Shown here piece by piece: positions 53,601-64,000 of a stretch of DNA of 64,000 nucleotides. The position numbers and the translations under genes were made by a program. Origin of the DNA: Croceivirga sp. (GTDB lineage Bacteria > Bacteroidota > Bacteroidia > Flavobacteriales > Flavobacteriaceae); contig JANQKR010000031.1 of assembly GCA_028281025.1 (NCBI GenBank), positions 159,486 to 223,485 on the forward strand, given 5' to 3'. Each line of letters begins with the position of its first letter. Position 1 is the stretch's first letter. The notes beneath the pieces are model-generated. The model did no database searches. It was not told the origin of the DNA and worked only from the letters and a program-made list of their open reading frames with translations.

Positions 53601-54099
53601 GCAGAAGAATGTTTTTTTGTGCATCATCAATGACAAGAATTTATATATCAAGCATATCCTTGGGAAGGATTCTTTAATGACCCAGGAAATAAACTATAAT
53701 TCTGAATTGGGGGCCATCATCAACTCGGTAGCGTCAACCGAAATGACCCCGCGGGCCATAAAAACCCAACTGGAGATTTTGAGTGAACGTTATCCGCACC
53801 GCATCAAGTACTTACCTATTTACCTTCCCCATAGGTTTACTGTCGCAGATGTAAAAGCGCTTTGTGGAAAGAAAATATCCTTGAAGGATGGAAGTGATGC
53901 AGATGAATACTTGTTGGATGTAGTAAACAGGAACAACAAGGAAATTGAGGAGGTTTATGTGGCCAATAATGGTGAACCCCCCATTATTGAACCTCCTATG
54001 AGTCGGGTAATGGCAAAACCGGCCTATGAATTTATGAAGGCGATGATAGCCCATGACGTGCCCAAAAAAGTATTGGAAAACGTTAAGGAACAACACTAG
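50680..54099 (+). CDS. Polytopic membrane protein with C-terminal patatin-like phospholipase domain
   Basis: 1139 residues. The N-terminal ~700 residues contain about twelve or thirteen hydrophobic segments (for example FYIFVFLSILMLLISGVF, FWAFYLLLVLAKYMY, YLVLFLFTIASHFLLGYILL) with two hydrophilic insertions, including an acidic one near 395-425. The C-terminal part (from ~710) has the patatin catalytic layout: glycine-rich oxyanion loop CYGGGMKSNAW (about 714-724), nucleophile GVSGGTMG (Ser near 751) and an aspartate dyad motif NDGGIFENS (about 940). It likely hydrolyses phospholipids or lipid esters from the membrane side. The large membrane portion is unusual for patatins. No neighbouring cyclic-nucleotide synthase, so not a defence effector on present evidence. 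Confidence 0.8.
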   Translation: MPIFNSLMNSVKAKLDTIGYYTYDFYIFVFLSILMLLISGVFNIPGIAEHPQFEPYLNSALIADILKKDEGLSYAYHLFFIVDFFWAFYLLLVLAKYMYRRYRENGLSYPKELIIIFLTFALLAFAFDCAENIIYLMEKSFITWIVTAKKLFYGLVFVIALLSFIDQCVNRKKYLSLLKKFLKSAFYSLLVLLVIGVLLPTATQVNSIVVDLYLVPFNLLLLLTFAPFFAIVVAHYPSYFNQEKGFRTWYMAKYRIANLIGIVYYRNHTDRTNSDSTSVISKINFLLRILGICFYISLFYMVSYTSQVNFDWNLKMGPLSLCLLIVSIFLLHFLKEVKQYWYQMNYEFLKEKVVDLYDGDYSPNLAVSSLSKRSWFKKLFRGCEAKNTVKEDDRDSTSDSKPDPSSKPSDFCSERYNCLKTINIPVKVYLVLFLFTIASHFLLGYILLFCENLQYWEWTVRLSLLCIVGQLFTYIFYRSFRSVLRIVLFNEYSSSIINSFLKGPEQKLNDGTKDAEGELMVQELDCEEKDKNNYYCKRLAVIKCFKTYNLAANSRLLRFFAGLRFGAFSNNITFLQINAFYGIINFIFLLIINFDSSLALSFSTIIIILAVLFFVYGVLVVFNKNWIYHNYRKNVAATTIESSVTSKSDQKRFRTFQYLSTSVFILLLALYGITKSAGNDLFTLQPVKRDLDNELVFADFMENLDSLETRYYIGCYGGGMKSNAWTMTVLNELSSNDERFFEKTVGISGVSGGTMGMVNFFSIWDKYPNADQKTARQRLIDSVATENILSMDMTHALGRDLLTYLFCPADASGTDRSNKVMEHYARLTKDGYKCDSNRTNFRSYWKYFYDSSNSNFPIFIANTTNIKGNQGMAASIGFDTTNTMFRREFYKGADDILEITRNDLCGNTDKYTLDYYKASSTSNRFPLLSPAAKIETKGHYNDGGIFENSGLYSVYKLFQTVNRCEGIADLAHLKQKNVFLCIINDKNLYIKHILGKDSLMTQEINYNSELGAIINSVASTEMTPRAIKTQLEILSERYPHRIKYLPIYLPHRFTVADVKALCGKKISLKDGSDADEYLLDVVNRNNKEIEEVYVANNGEPPIIEPPMSRVMAKPAYEFMKAMIAHDVPKKVLENVKEQH

Positions 54100-54871
54100 G
54101 GCCATATTGGATGCCGATTGCTGCCGAACGGTTCCAGAAATGATGTAAAAGCTTCATACTATGCTATTGGTTGATCAAACCTACCTCCCAAACAATGCCA
54201 AAGAAATGACCTCCATGCCAATTGCCAAAGGTTCGGTCCGGGCACTAAAATCGGGGTTTTGGTCATCTGGATTTTTTCTTTAAAGCGCTTCTGGGGGTAA
54301 ATAAAACAAAAAGCTGTAAATATCGGATTTACGGATTCAACGTATTGATTTAGGCGCTAGGCGGTGGATTCATGGGAACTGTAACCTATCGCCATAAGCT
54401 CGGGGCGCAATTAACTCAGATCCCCCACTTATTCCCGTATAGTAACACTTATTACATCAAAGTAGGTTGTGTGTTACATCATTCTTAAAGTGTTGGATCT
54501 AAGGGGATACCTTTATTCTCAAAAATTGTCAATTGCTTGAAGGGAAAAACCCTACAAGAACTTTCCCGCTGGACAAATCGTATGGCACTTCCGGTCCAAA
54601 AGCAACCATAGGCTAGACCGGTTGGATGATTTGAAAAGATCGGGATATAAGGAACCGACCGTTTTGGAAAAGTATAAGGGAACAATATCCGGAATGTTGA
54701 GCGGAGTAGGAAGTTTGGAATTTCCGGGACTCCCTGATGTCTCTTTCCAGTTACCTCTTACCTCCGATTTCAGTACCATGACATTTGGGGTGGGATTCGG
54801 GACATTTTCTTTTGACGCTGCACTATCGGTCGTCCAAGGGCTATCACTTCACACAAATACCTTGATATATC
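54100..54871. other. Intergenic region with no firmly supported gene
   Basis: 772 bp between the patatin gene and the giant surface protein. A TTG-started frame at 54622-54927 (no ATG, open from 54541) encodes a peptide with GTISGMLSGVGSLEFPGL and overlaps the next gene by 56 bp. It has no recognisable family and may be spurious or a remnant. A 7-bp inverted repeat GTAACAC (54442-54448) / GTGTTAC (54471-54477) and a TTACATCA direct repeat lie at 54442-54480; function unknown. Confidence 0.4.
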
Positions 54872-57800
54872 ATGAGAACAAAACATTTTATGGGTCTAAA
54901 AGGACCCTTACTTACACTTTTCATTAGCTTAGGAATTGGCACGGGCCTGTTTGCCCAAAACCAAAATGGTCCTGAGGTGTTCATCACCACTTGGGACACA
55001 TCCATAATAACCAACCGTACCTCCCCCGCCAACTCCATCCGTATTCCCGCTACAGGGACCTATGATGTGGATGTGGGCAATGATGGCACCTGGGATGTGG
55101 AAGATGCAAGTGGGACCACTGAGGTAAATGTCACGCTCTATGCCAACCCTGTTACCCAAAGTAACTATACCGCTGGTGAGATACAGCTGGCCATTCGCAA
55201 TTCCGCATTAGGGAACGGCAACTTGACCAGTATAGCGTTCAACGGTGGAGGTGACCGAAATAAGCTGCTCTCCGTGGATCAGTGGGGCAGCAGTATCTCC
55301 TGGAGCACCATGCAGAATGCATTTACCGGCTGTGAAAATATGCAGGTTGAGGCAACCGATGCTCCTGACCTAAGTAATAGTAGCGAGCAGAATCCGGCTA
55401 TGAATATGAACGGTATGTTTAAAGATTGCACGGGACTTACTGGGGCGACAAGTACTGGGGCGTCTAGCTTCTCCAACTGGAACACGGCCAAGGTAACTGA
55501 TATGGGTAATGTGTTTCGAGAGGCATCTGCCTTCAATCAGGACATTGGCAGTTGGAACGTAAGCAATGTTGGCACTATGGAAAAAATGTTCTACTATGCC
55601 AATTACTTCAACCAGGACATCAGCGGTTGGAATACGGCCATTGTGACCAATATGGAATCTATGTTCCATGAGGTCCATAACTTCGACCAGGACATCGGTT
55701 CCTGGGATACAAGCAACGTAGTCTCTATGAAATCCATGTTTAAAAACGCATGGGCCTTTAACGGGAACATCGGTTCCTGGAACACTAGCAAGGTAGCCAA
55801 TATGGCCTATATGTTCGAGAACGAAAGCGCCACGGCAAGTGCCTTTGACCAGGACCTGGGCGAATGGGATTTGGGGGCATTGACCAGTGATAATGGCTTC
55901 AAGATGCTCTACGGCAGTGGGCTCTCCGTGGACAATTGGGACAACACGATCATTGGTTGGTATAACAAGGGTTACCATGATGCTTCCCAATACCCCAATT
56001 TCCCCACTATTGGTGCCTATGGCCTGGTCTACTGTAGGGCCGCTACCCAACGTGCCGAATTCAATATTACCGGCGATAGCCGGGCTACCATCCAACCCAT
56101 TGCACGGTGCAGGGAAGCAACAATCCGACTGGATGGTACTGGCACCGCCACCTTAGATCCCGAACTTGTGGACAACGGTAGCGATGGCTGCGGGATATCG
56201 CTGAGCCTGTCCCAAACCAGCTTTACGACCATCGACACGCACGATGTGACCCTAACGGCGACCGACCCCGGTGGAACAACGCATGACTGCCTAACCAAGG
56301 TGACCGTGTTGGGGAGGGATGTCACAACCGCATTTGTCACTACCTGGGACACGACCAAAACTGGCGCCGGGACGTCCGACAGCAATTCCATCATCATCCC
56401 CGCCTCGGGAACCTATGATGTGGACCTGGGCAATGATGGTATCGATGACCTGTTCGACCAGCAAGGGGCCATCACTATAGATGTCACCAAACACAATTAT
56501 ACTGCCGGGGAAATACAGGTGGCCCTGCGCAATGCCGCCTCCGGGAACGGGACCTTGAACGGGATAAGTTTTGATGTATTTTTTGGGAGGCATGTCGATC
56601 ATCGAAAGCTGCTTTCCGTGGATCAATGGGGCAGTGCCATCTCCTGGAGCACCATAGGACCTGTGTTTTACAGTTGTATGAATCTAGAGGTCAACGCCAC
56701 GGACGCTCCCGACCTGAGCAAGGTGACCAGTTTGGCGGGCATGTTCAACGGGTGTAGCTTACTTAGGGGGAATACAAGCTTCTCCAACTGGAACACCAGC
56801 AATGTAACCGATATGAAGATCATGTTCTCGGGCGCAAGTGCCTTTAACCAGGACATTGGTTCCTGGAACACTTCCGCTGTGACCGATATGAACACCATGT
56901 TCCGGGGTGCAAGCACCTTTGACCAGGACATTGGTTCCTGGAACACCAGCCAGGTGACCAATATGCAACGGATGTTTGACGGTGCCCATTCTTTTGACCA
57001 GGACATCGGTTCCTGGAACACTTCCGCCGTGACCAATATGGCCTGGATGTTTGCTACTGCTGCCAATGCAAATGGTTCAAGTACATTTAACCAGGACATC
57101 GGTTCTTGGAATGTGGCCAAGGTGAGCACCATGGAACAGATGTTCCTGAACGCAACCGCCTTTGACCAGGACCTGGGGGATTGGGACCTTGGGAAGTTGA
57201 CCAACGGTGCCGATATGCTCGACGGCAGTGGGCTCTCCATGGCCAACTGGGACGCCACGATCATCGGTTGGCACACGGAGGGCTTCCACAATACTCCCGC
57301 TTTCACCATCGGTGCCGATGGCCTGGTCTACTGTAATGCCGTGAACGAACGTGCTGCGTTTGGCTCCAACATAATCGATGACGCCCTGGAAACCATCAAA
57401 CCGACGGTACAGTGCAGGGCAGCAACAATTTACCTGGGTACCAATGGGACGGCCATCTTGGAGGCCTCGCTTGTGGACAACGGTTCCAGCGATGCCTGTG
57501 GGGACGTCTCATTCGGTCTGTCCCAGACCACTTTTACGGCCAATGAACTTGGGGATAACACGGTGACCCTTACGGTAACCGACACCAATGGGAACGAAGA
57601 CACCTGTACGGCCACGGTGACCGTGGTGGACGATACGAATCCCACGGCGAGCTGTAAAAATATTACGGTACAACTGAGTGCAGCGGGCAGCGTTACGATT
57701 GCGGCAGGGGATGTGGATGGCGGCTCATCCGACAATAGCGGGACGGTATCGCTTTCCCTGGATACGGATACTTTTACGGCTGGTGGGACCTATACGGTGA

Positions 57801-60800
57801 CCCTTACGGTAACGGATGGGAGCGGCAAAACGGCCGACTGCGATGCCACGGTTACCGTGGTGGCGTACCCCACAACGGTGTTCGTAACCACCTGGGACAC
57901 ATCCAACGCCACCTCCTTCACCATTCCGGCCACCGGAACCTACGATGTGGATCTGGGTGCCGATGGCAGCTATGAACTGACGGACCAGACCGATGGAACC
58001 ACCGTGGTTCTCACTGGCCATACTGCCGACAACATCCAGGTGGCCCTTCGCAATGCCGTCTCCGGCAATGGCAAGCTGACCCGGATAAACTTTAACAATG
58101 GAGGCGACAAGGATAAGCTACTTTCCGTGGACCAATGGGGCAGCAGTATCTCCTGGAGTACAATGGAAGATGCGTTTAATGGCTGTAGAAATATGGACGT
58201 TTTGGCGACGGACGCACCTGACTTGAGCACTGTAACGAGTATGCATAACATGTTCCACAGCTGTATAGCACTTAAAGGAACAACAGATTTCTCCAATTGG
58301 AATACCAGCAATGTAACCAATATGTCGTCTATGTTCTACAGCGCCGAATCCTTTGACCAGGATATTGGCGGCTGGAACGTAAGTAATGTTACGGACATGG
58401 CGGGCATGTTTGAATCCACTGAAGACTTCAACCAGGACATTGGCAATTGGAACATAAGCAAAGTGAGCAATATGTCAAAAATGTTCTCCGGGGCCTATTT
58501 ATTCAACCAGGACATTGGAGGTTGGGACGTAAGCAGTGTAACAAACATGGAAAGCATGTTCGAATATGCCGAAGACTTCAATCAGGACATCGGAGTTTGG
58601 AATGTGGGCAATGTCACCAACATGGAGGAGATGTTTTTGACTGCAGGAGCTTTTGACCAGGACATAAGTGGTTGGAACGTAGCCAAGGTCACTATTATGG
58701 GACGTATGTTTCGAGACGCTACAAACTTCAACCAGGACATCGGTGCCTGGGACACCAACCAGGTGACCGATATGCGCGAGATGTTCCGGAACGCAACCGC
58801 CTTTGACCAGGACATTGGTGGCTGGAACACCAGTAAGGTGACCGATATGAGTTGGATGTTTGCCACTTCTGCGAATAGCACAAGTGTATTTAACCAAGAC
58901 ATCGGTTCCTGGAACACCAGTAGTGTAGCCAATATGGCCTACATGTTCCAAAATGCAAGTGCGTTTGATCGGAACTTGGGGGAATGGGACATGGCGGCGT
59001 TGACCAACGGTACCGATATGCTAAGCGGCAGTGGGCTCTCGGTTGCGAACTGGGACGCCACGCTGATCGGATGGGAGGGCCAGGGGCTTTCCAACACGCC
59101 CACGGTCACCGTTGGCGCCTACGGCCTGGTCTATTGTAGGGCCCATTACGAGCGTGCGGCGCTGATAGGCAAAAGCCTCAACATTACCGGGGACAGCAAG
59201 GCAGGTACCCAGACGACGGCCGTGTGCCAACAACAGGCGGTGGAGCTCGAACTGGGTGCCACTGGCACGGCCACCCTGACCACCGAGGATGTGGACGCCG
59301 GCAGTGACGGTTGCGGAATCACCCTGGGGTTGTCCAAGACCAGCTTTGATGCCGATGACCTTGGGGACAACACGGTGACCTTGACGGTGACCGACCCCGA
59401 CAGCACCACGAAGACCTGTACCGCCACGGTGACGGTGGAGGACAAGACCGCCCCCACCCCAGGTTGCAAGGACACCAGCGTACAACTGGGCACTTCGGGC
59501 AGCGCAACGATCGCCACCTCGGACATCGACAACGGTTCCTCCGACAACAGTGGCACTGCGGTATCACTATCCCTGGACAGGACCAGCTTTGGCTGTTCCG
59601 ATCTGGGGAACAATACGGTGACCTTGACCGTAACGGACGCCAGCAACAACTCGGGCAGCTGTACCGCTGTGGTAACGGTAGAGGACGATACTGCCCCAAC
59701 AGCCGTGTGCCAACAGCAGGGGGTCATATTCCAAATGGGTACCAATGGCCTGGCCATTCCGGATGTCGCCCTTCTGGATGGCGGTTCGAGCACTCCCTGC
59801 GGTAGCGTTTCGCTAAATGTAGTCCCGAACAGTCTCACCACTGTTGGCACACACACGGTGACCTTGAGGGCAATCAATGGCAACAACAAAATGCACAGTT
59901 GCACCACCGTGGTGACTGTGGAGGACAAGATCCTCCCCACCCCTATCTGCAAGGGCATTACCGTGCAGTTGGACGCCTCTGACGGTGCGACAATATCCGC
60001 ATTGGACGTGGACAACGGCTCCTCCGACAACAGCGGCACTTCCGTTACCCTTTCCCTGGACAGGACCGGTTTTGGTTGTTCCGATGTGGGGGACAACACG
60101 GTGACCCTTACCGTAACGGACGCCAGCGGCAACTCGGATAGTTGTACCGCTACCGTGACCGTGGAGGACAACACTGCCCCAACGGCCGTATGCCAACAAC
60201 AGGGGGTCACATTCCAACTGGGTGCCAATGGCCTGGCCATTGTGGATGCCGCCCTTCTGGACAACGGTTCCAGCGATACCTGTGGAAGCGTTGCCCTAAG
60301 GGTGTCACCCAGCAGCTTTACAGCCGATGACCTTGGGGACAACACCGTGACCCTAATAGTGGACGATGGCAGCAACATTGCGACCTGCCAGACCACAGTC
60401 ACCGTGGTGGACGTCATGGCCCCCGCGCCTAATTGCCGGGACATCAGTGTGGAACTGGGCGCTTCGGACAGCTCAACGATCACCACATCGGACATCGACA
60501 ACGGCTCCTTTGACAACAGCGGTACCGCCGTTACCCTTTCCCTGGACAAGACAACTTTTGACTGTTCCAATGTAGGGGACAACACAGTGACCCTTACGGT
60601 AACGGACGCCAGCGGCAACTCGGACAGTTGTACCGCTACCGTGGCCGTGAAGGACAGGACCGCCCCCACGGCACTGTGCAAGACATCGGTAGTGCTAGAA
60701 TTGGGCACCGATGGCATGGCCACCCTGGATGCTTCCCTGGTGGATGACGGTTCCAACGATGCCTGCGGGAGCGTCTCGCTAAATGTGTACCCAAGTAGTT

Positions 60801-63800
60801 TTACGGGCTCATTCCTTGGTACGAACACGGTAATCTTGAGGGTAATCGATGGCAGCAACAACACGCACAGTTGTACCGCTTTGGTGACCGTGGTGGACAA
60901 AGAGGCCCCCAATGCCATCTGTAGCGACGTTACCGTGCAACTGGATGCAGCGAACAGTGCGACGGTTTCTGTATTGGACATCGACAATGGCTCATACGAC
61001 AACAGTGGTACCGCCATGTCCTTTTCCTTGGACAGGACCAATTTTGACTGTTCCGATGTGGGGAATAACACGGTGACCCTTACCGTAAGGGATGCCGGCG
61101 GTAACCCGGCCGAGTGTACCGCTTTGGTGGCCGTGGAGGATAGGACCCCTCCCACGGCGAGCGATCCGGCACCGATAAGCGTACAGTGTCTTCCCGAAGC
61201 GGATATCACGGTAGTGACCGATGAAGCCGACAATTGTACGACCATCCCAACGGTCACCTTTGTAGGCGATGTAAGCGATGGGAAGCAGAACCCTGGAACG
61301 GTCACGAGGACCTATAGGGTCACCGATGCCTCAGGAAACAGTACCGATGTGTACCAGACGATAACGGTAAACGATACCCAAGCGCCCACGGCCAGTAATC
61401 CATCACCAATAAATGTACAGTGCAGTGCCCCTGCACCGGACACCACAGTGGTGACCAATGCTACGGACAACTGTACGGTCAACCCAACAGTGGCCTTTGT
61501 AGGCGATGTAAGCGATGGTAAACAAAACCCGGAAACGATTACCAGGACCTATAGCGTGACGGATGCCATGGGGAACAGTATCAATGTGTACCAGACCATC
61601 ACAGTGCAAGATACACAGGCTCCTACGGCAAGTGACCCAGCACCAATCAATGTGCAGTGTAGCGCCCCGGCACCGGACACAGCTGTGGTGACCAATGCAA
61701 CGGACAACTGCGGCACTCCAACCATTACCTTTGTAAGTGATACAAGTGATGGCAACAGCAATCCGGAAACCATTACCCGGACCTACAGAGTGAGCGATGC
61801 CGCGGGGAACAGTACCACAGTGACCCAAACCATCACAATACGGGATACGACCCCCCCTACGGCGAGCAACCCCGTAGCGGTTAGCGTGCAGTGTTCCTCC
61901 AATGTCCCTGCCGTGGACATCACAGTGGTGACCAACGAAGCGGACAACTGCGGCACTCCAACGGTGACCTTTGTAAGCGATGTTAGCGATGGGAAGCAAA
62001 ATCCGGAAACCATTACCCGGACCTACAGGGTGAGCGATACCGCAGGGAACAGTACCATCGTAACCCAAACCATAACGGTAAGGGATACGACTCCCCCTAC
62101 CGCCAACAACCCAGTAGCGGTGAACGTACAATGTGCGTCCAATATCCCTGCCGTGGACACCACAGTGGTGACCGAAGTTTCGGACAACTGCACGGTCACG
62201 CCAACCATCACCTTCCTAAGTGATACAAGCGATGGGCAAAGCAATCCCGAGGTGATTACCCGGACCTACAGGGTGAGCGACCTGGCGGGGAACAGTACAA
62301 CCGTCACACAGACCATCACGGTCAACGATACCCAGGCACCCACGGCGAATAATCCGGCACCGATCAAGGTACAATGCAGTGCCCCGGCACCGGATATCAC
62401 GGTGGTGACGGGTGAAGCGGACAACTGTGGGACACCGACGGTGGCCTTTGTCAATGATACGAGCGATGGGAAACAAAACCCAGAAATAATCACCCGGACC
62501 TATCAGGTGAGCGATTTGGCGGGGAACAGTACCACCGTCACACAGACCATCACGGTTAACGATACCCAGGCACCCACGGCAAACGATCCGGCACCAATCA
62601 ACGCACAGTGCAGTGCGCCTGCGCCGGATATTACGGTAGTGACCGATGAGTCCGACAACTGTGGGACACCGACGGTTACCTTTGTCAATGATACAAGCGA
62701 TGGGAAACAAAATCCGGAAACAATCACCCGGACCTATCGGGTGAGCGATTTGGCGGGGAACAGTACCACCCTCACCCAGACCATCACGGTAAGGGATACC
62801 ACTGCTCCTACAGCCTTGTGCAGGGCGGCGACAATCCAACTGGGTACCAACGGTATGGCCACCTTGGACGCCTCCCTTGTTGATAATGGCTCCAACGATG
62901 CCTGTGGGAGCATTAGCCTGGGCGTGTCCCAAAGCAGCTTTACGGCCACCCATCTTGGTGACAACACGGTGACCCTAACGGTAACGGACGGCAGTAGCAA
63001 CATTGAGACCTGTCAGACCACGGTGACCGTGGAGGACAGTACGGCACCAACCGCCAGTTGCCAGGACATTACCGTGGAACTGGACACAACGGGCAGTGCA
63101 ACGATTGCGGCAGAGTACGTGGACAACGGCTCGTTTGGCAACAGCGGCACGGTGTCGCTTTCCCTGGACAGGACAGGCTTCGGTTGTTCCGATGTGGGGC
63201 AGAACACCGTGACCCTCACAGTGACCGAAAATAGTGGGAACACGGCCAGCTGTACCGCCACGGTAACGGTACGGGATACAACCGCACCGTTGGCCATTGT
63301 GACCAACAGTGGACCAATCTGCCAGGGCTCCACCCTACAGTTGAATGAAATAAGTGGCCTGGGCACCTCATGGTCCTGGACCAGCGATGGAAATGCCATA
63401 TTCAGCAATCCTGACGTACAAAATCCTGAAGTGACCAATGTTTCGGACGGGGAAGAGTTCACCCTAACGATGGCACTGGCCAATGGATGTACCGTTACGG
63501 GCACTACCACTGTGTTTATTCTGGAGCTCCCCGTCCTGGAGACGGAGGACGAACAGGTATTCTGTACTCTCGAGAACCCTACGGTATCGGATTTGGTGGC
63601 CTCCGGCAACGGTACCCTGAGCTGGTATTCGGAAGCGAACAGTACTACGGAACTGGGAACCGATGTTTCCCTTGAGGACGGTACCGTCTATTACGGATTG
63701 TTGGAGGATGGCAATGGATGTACCTCTGATAGGGTTGCCGTGACGGTAAGGATTTCCATGGAGGGTTGTGACGAATTTCCGGACGCAAACAGACTCGGCT

Positions 63801-64000
63801 TCTCCCCGAACGGCGATGGGGTCAACGACACCTTTTCCATTTCGTGGCTGAAGAACGATTACCCCAATTATAGCATGTCGGTCTATGACCGTAACGGCAC
63901 TATGGTGTACCAGGGGAACATCAGCACCCCGGAATGGGACGGCAGCGCGGACCGGGGAATTATCCTGGGGGATGGCAAACTGCCCAATGGGGTGTACTAC
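54872..64000 (+). CDS. Giant multidomain surface protein (BspA/DUF285, Ig-like, HYR repeats, CHU_C end), partial
   Basis: The ATG at 54872 opens a frame running without stop to the window end, at least 3043 codons. Signal peptide [20 protein letters not shown]... ending at LFAQ. Three superblocks follow (54980-56332, 56333-57880, 57881-~59460). Each starts TTWDT, passes YDVDLG and [13 protein letters not shown], then a run of DUF285/BspA 25-residue repeats ([20 protein letters not shown]), a GSGLSxxNWDxTIIGW cap and a cysteine-bearing Ig-like domain. An array of Ig-like domains (CTATVTVED ends) and seven HYR-like modules (61154-62809) come next. The end is [11 protein letters not shown], the CHU_C-type domain used as a T9SS type B sorting signal, cut by the window. 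Likely exported by T9SS and used for adhesion or gliding contact. Confidence 0.9.
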   Translation, partial: MRTKHFMGLKGPLLTLFISLGIGTGLFAQNQNGPEVFITTWDTSIITNRTSPANSIRIPATGTYDVDVGNDGTWDVEDASGTTEVNVTLYANPVTQSNYTAGEIQLAIRNSALGNGNLTSIAFNGGGDRNKLLSVDQWGSSISWSTMQNAFTGCENMQVEATDAPDLSNSSEQNPAMNMNGMFKDCTGLTGATSTGASSFSNWNTAKVTDMGNVFREASAFNQDIGSWNVSNVGTMEKMFYYANYFNQDISGWNTAIVTNMESMFHEVHNFDQDIGSWDTSNVVSMKSMFKNAWAFNGNIGSWNTSKVANMAYMFENESATASAFDQDLGEWDLGALTSDNGFKMLYGSGLSVDNWDNTIIGWYNKGYHDASQYPNFPTIGAYGLVYCRAATQRAEFNITGDSRATIQPIARCREATIRLDGTGTATLDPELVDNGSDGCGISLSLSQTSFTTIDTHDVTLTATDPGGTTHDCLTKVTVLGRDVTTAFVTTWDTTKTGAGTSDSNSIIIPASGTYDVDLGNDGIDDLFDQQGAITIDVTKHNYTAGEIQVALRNAASGNGTLNGISFDVFFGRHVDHRKLLSVDQWGSAISWSTIGPVFYSCMNLEVNATDAPDLSKVTSLAGMFNGCSLLRGNTSFSNWNTSNVTDMKIMFSGASAFNQDIGSWNTSAVTDMNTMFRGASTFDQDIGSWNTSQVTNMQRMFDGAHSFDQDIGSWNTSAVTNMAWMFATAANANGSSTFNQDIGSWNVAKVSTMEQMFLNATAFDQDLGDWDLGKLTNGADMLDGSGLSMANWDATIIGWHTEGFHNTPAFTIGADGLVYCNAVNERAAFGSNIIDDALETIKPTVQCRAATIYLGTNGTAILEASLVDNGSSDACGDVSFGLSQTTFTANELGDNTVTLTVTDTNGNEDTCTATVTVVDDTNPTASCKNITVQLSAAGSVTIAAGDVDGGSSDNSGTVSLSLDTDTFTAGGTYTVTLTVTDGSGKTADCDATVTVVAYPTTVFVTTWDTSNATSFTIPATGTYDVDLGADGSYELTDQTDGTTVVLTGHTADNIQVALRNAVSGNGKLTRINFNNGGDKDKLLSVDQWGSSISWSTMEDAFNGCRNMDVLATDAPDLSTVTSMHNMFHSCIALKGTTDFSNWNTSNVTNMSSMFYSAESFDQDIGGWNVSNVTDMAGMFESTEDFNQDIGNWNISKVSNMSKMFSGAYLFNQDIGGWDVSSVTNMESMFEYAEDFNQDIGVWNVGNVTNMEEMFLTAGAFDQDISGWNVAKVTIMGRMFRDATNFNQDIGAWDTNQVTDMREMFRNATAFDQDIGGWNTSKVTDMSWMFATSANSTSVFNQDIGSWNTSSVANMAYMFQNASAFDRNLGEWDMAALTNGTDMLSGSGLSVANWDATLIGWEGQGLSNTPTVTVGAYGLVYCRAHYERAALIGKSLNITGDSKAGTQTTAVCQQQAVELELGATGTATLTTEDVDAGSDGCGITLGLSKTSFDADDLGDNTVTLTVTDPDSTTKTCTATVTVEDKTAPTPGCKDTSVQLGTSGSATIATSDIDNGSSDNSGTAVSLSLDRTSFGCSDLGNNTVTLTVTDASNNSGSCTAVVTVEDDTAPTAVCQQQGVIFQMGTNGLAIPDVALLDGGSSTPCGSVSLNVVPNSLTTVGTHTVTLRAINGNNKMHSCTTVVTVEDKILPTPICKGITVQLDASDGATISALDVDNGSSDNSGTSVTLSLDRTGFGCSDVGDNTVTLTVTDASGNSDSCTATVTVEDNTAPTAVCQQQGVTFQLGANGLAIVDAALLDNGSSDTCGSVALRVSPSSFTADDLGDNTVTLIVDDGSNIATCQTTVTVVDVMAPAPNCRDISVELGASDSSTITTSDIDNGSFDNSGTAVTLSLDKTTFDCSNVGDNTVTLTVTDASGNSDSCTATVAVKDRTAPTALCKTSVVLELGTDGMATLDASLVDDGSNDACGSVSLNVYPSSFTGSFLGTNTVILRVIDGSNNTHSCTALVTVVDKEAPNAICSDVTVQLDAANSATVSVLDIDNGSYDNSGTAMSFSLDRTNFDCSDVGNNTVTLTVRDAGGNPAECTALVAVEDRTPPTASDPAPISVQCLPEADITVVTDEADNCTTIPTVTFVGDVSDGKQNPGTVTRTYRVTDASGNSTDVYQTITVNDTQAPTASNPSPINVQCSAPAPDTTVVTNATDNCTVNPTVAFVGDVSDGKQNPETITRTYSVTDAMGNSINVYQTITVQDTQAPTASDPAPINVQCSAPAPDTAVVTNATDNCGTPTITFVSDTSDGNSNPETITRTYRVSDAAGNSTTVTQTITIRDTTPPTASNPVAVSVQCSSNVPAVDITVVTNEADNCGTPTVTFVSDVSDGKQNPETITRTYRVSDTAGNSTIVTQTITVRDTTPPTANNPVAVNVQCASNIPAVDTTVVTEVSDNCTVTPTITFLSDTSDGQSNPEVITRTYRVSDLAGNSTTVTQTITVNDTQAPTANNPAPIKVQCSAPAPDITVVTGEADNCGTPTVAFVNDTSDGKQNPEIITRTYQVSDLAGNSTTVTQTITVNDTQAPTANDPAPINAQCSAPAPDITVVTDESDNCGTPTVTFVNDTSDGKQNPETITRTYRVSDLAGNSTTLTQTITVRDTTAPTALCRAATIQLGTNGMATLDASLVDNGSNDACGSISLGVSQSSFTATHLGDNTVTLTVTDGSSNIETCQTTVTVEDSTAPTASCQDITVELDTTGSATIAAEYVDNGSFGNSGTVSLSLDRTGFGCSDVGQNTVTLTVTENSGNTASCTATVTVRDTTAPLAIVTNSGPICQGSTLQLNEISGLGTSWSWTSDGNAIFSNPDVQNPEVTNVSDGEEFTLTMALANGCTVTGTTTVFILELPVLETEDEQVFCTLENPTVSDLVASGNGTLSWYSEANSTTELGTDVSLEDGTVYYGLLEDGNGCTSDRVAVTVRISMEGCDEFPDANRLGFSPNGDGVNDTFSISWLKNDYPNYSMSVYDRNGTMVYQGNISTPEWDGSADRGIILGDGKLPNGVYY
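55466..55930 (+). repeat. BspA/DUF285 25-residue repeat array 1
   Basis: About six units of 75 bp in the first superblock, consensus F(N/D)QDIGSWNxSxVxxMxxMFxxAx. The last unit ([13 protein letters not shown]) passes into the cap [12 protein letters not shown]. Confidence 0.85.
56777..57238 (+). repeat. BspA/DUF285 repeat array 2
   Basis: Six units of about 75 bp in superblock two, one lengthened by ANANGSST. Units here are closest to consensus: [20 protein letters not shown] and [10 protein letters not shown] occur in successive copies. Confidence 0.85.
58286..59042 (+). repeat. BspA/DUF285 repeat array 3
   Basis: Ten units, the longest array. Units alternate SWN-, GWN- and NWN-type openings. 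It ends with the [13 protein letters not shown] unit and the [12 protein letters not shown] cap. Confidence 0.85.
61154..62809 (+). repeat. Seven tandem HYR-like modules
   Basis: Units start at 61154, 61388, 61625, 61859, 62099, 62342 and 62576 (234, 237, 234, 240, 243, 234, 234 bp). Each begins TxxxPxxxxVQC and contains TVVTxExDNC, [20 protein letters not shown] and AGNSTTVxQTITV. The last two units share long stretches almost exactly, suggesting recent duplication. Confidence 0.9.

Noticed and set aside
50680..54099. Patatin gene as a CBASS-like antiphage effector
   Set aside because: No cyclase or ancillary defence genes nearby; polytopic architecture does not match known effectors.
54622..54927. 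Frame of about 100 codons before the adhesin
   Set aside because: Starts only at TTG, overlaps the adhesin start by 56 bp and has no recognisable domain; kept only as a note in the intergenic entry.
59146..61305. Long antisense frame of 719 codons opposite the adhesin
   Set aside because: Repeat-derived codon bias of the sense gene removes stops on the other strand; the translation is low-complexity Ser/Val/Thr-rich and contains no family motif.

Overview
The window looks like a chromosomal segment of a marine-type member of the Flavobacteriaceae (Bacteroidota). Evidence: SusC/SusD-type and other TonB-dependent receptors, many lipoproteins with acidic residues just after the lipobox cysteine, LytTR two-component pairs, a FecI/FecR-type sigma/anti-sigma pair, Bacteroidota-type promoters (TTG about 20 nt before TAnnTTTG) and a giant surface protein ending in a CHU_C / type IX secretion sorting domain. 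No rRNA, tRNA, CRISPR array or insertion sequence was found.

Layout. 1-5150: a winged-helix regulator/membrane protein pair with paired palindromes upstream, a heptamer tandem array, a cysteine synthase/cystathionine beta-synthase-like gene, a SYLF lipid-binding protein, an aldose epimerase and a RamB/ScfR-like regulator. 5150-8300: the glyoxylate shunt (aceB, aceA) divergent from that regulator, with phased operator-like repeats between them and a strong terminator after aceA. 8400-12900: two tiny membrane proteins, a LytTR response regulator and its histidine kinase, an exonuclease/GIY-YIG fusion and an unrecognised secreted protein. 13080-24864: an ECF sigma factor, FecR anti-sigma, SusC, SusD-like protein, two surface lipoproteins sharing a C-terminal module, and a lipoprotein alpha/beta hydrolase. 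This is a regulated uptake locus of unknown substrate. 25014-26414: aspartate ammonia-lyase.

26503-50364 is a pectin/polygalacturonate utilisation locus. It contains LacI-uxaC-uxaB, a Caulobacter-type TonB receptor, a beta-helix lipoprotein, a mandelate-racemase-like enolase, two GH28 polygalacturonases flanking an alpha/alpha-barrel-like lipoprotein, then uxaA, kdgK, eda and a DctPQM TRAP transporter. Polymer would be cut outside and in the periplasm, and uronate imported by TRAP. It would then be isomerised (UxaC), reduced (UxaB), dehydrated (UxaA), phosphorylated (KdgK) and cleaved to pyruvate and glyceraldehyde-3-phosphate (Eda). Three copies of a TGCAATCGATTGCA-type operator, each lying on a promoter, tie the cluster to the LacI regulator. 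Two broken genes lie in it: a mannonate dehydratase (uxuA) remnant and a probable GH2 remnant. An operon of histidine kinase, DOMON protein, SnoaL-like protein and LytTR regulator is embedded in the cluster.

50680-64000: an unusual polytopic membrane protein with a C-terminal patatin-like phospholipase domain, then a giant adhesin-like protein of at least 3043 residues running off the window end. The adhesin is built from three large superblocks with BspA/DUF285 25-residue repeats, a run of Ig-like modules and seven tandem HYR-like modules.
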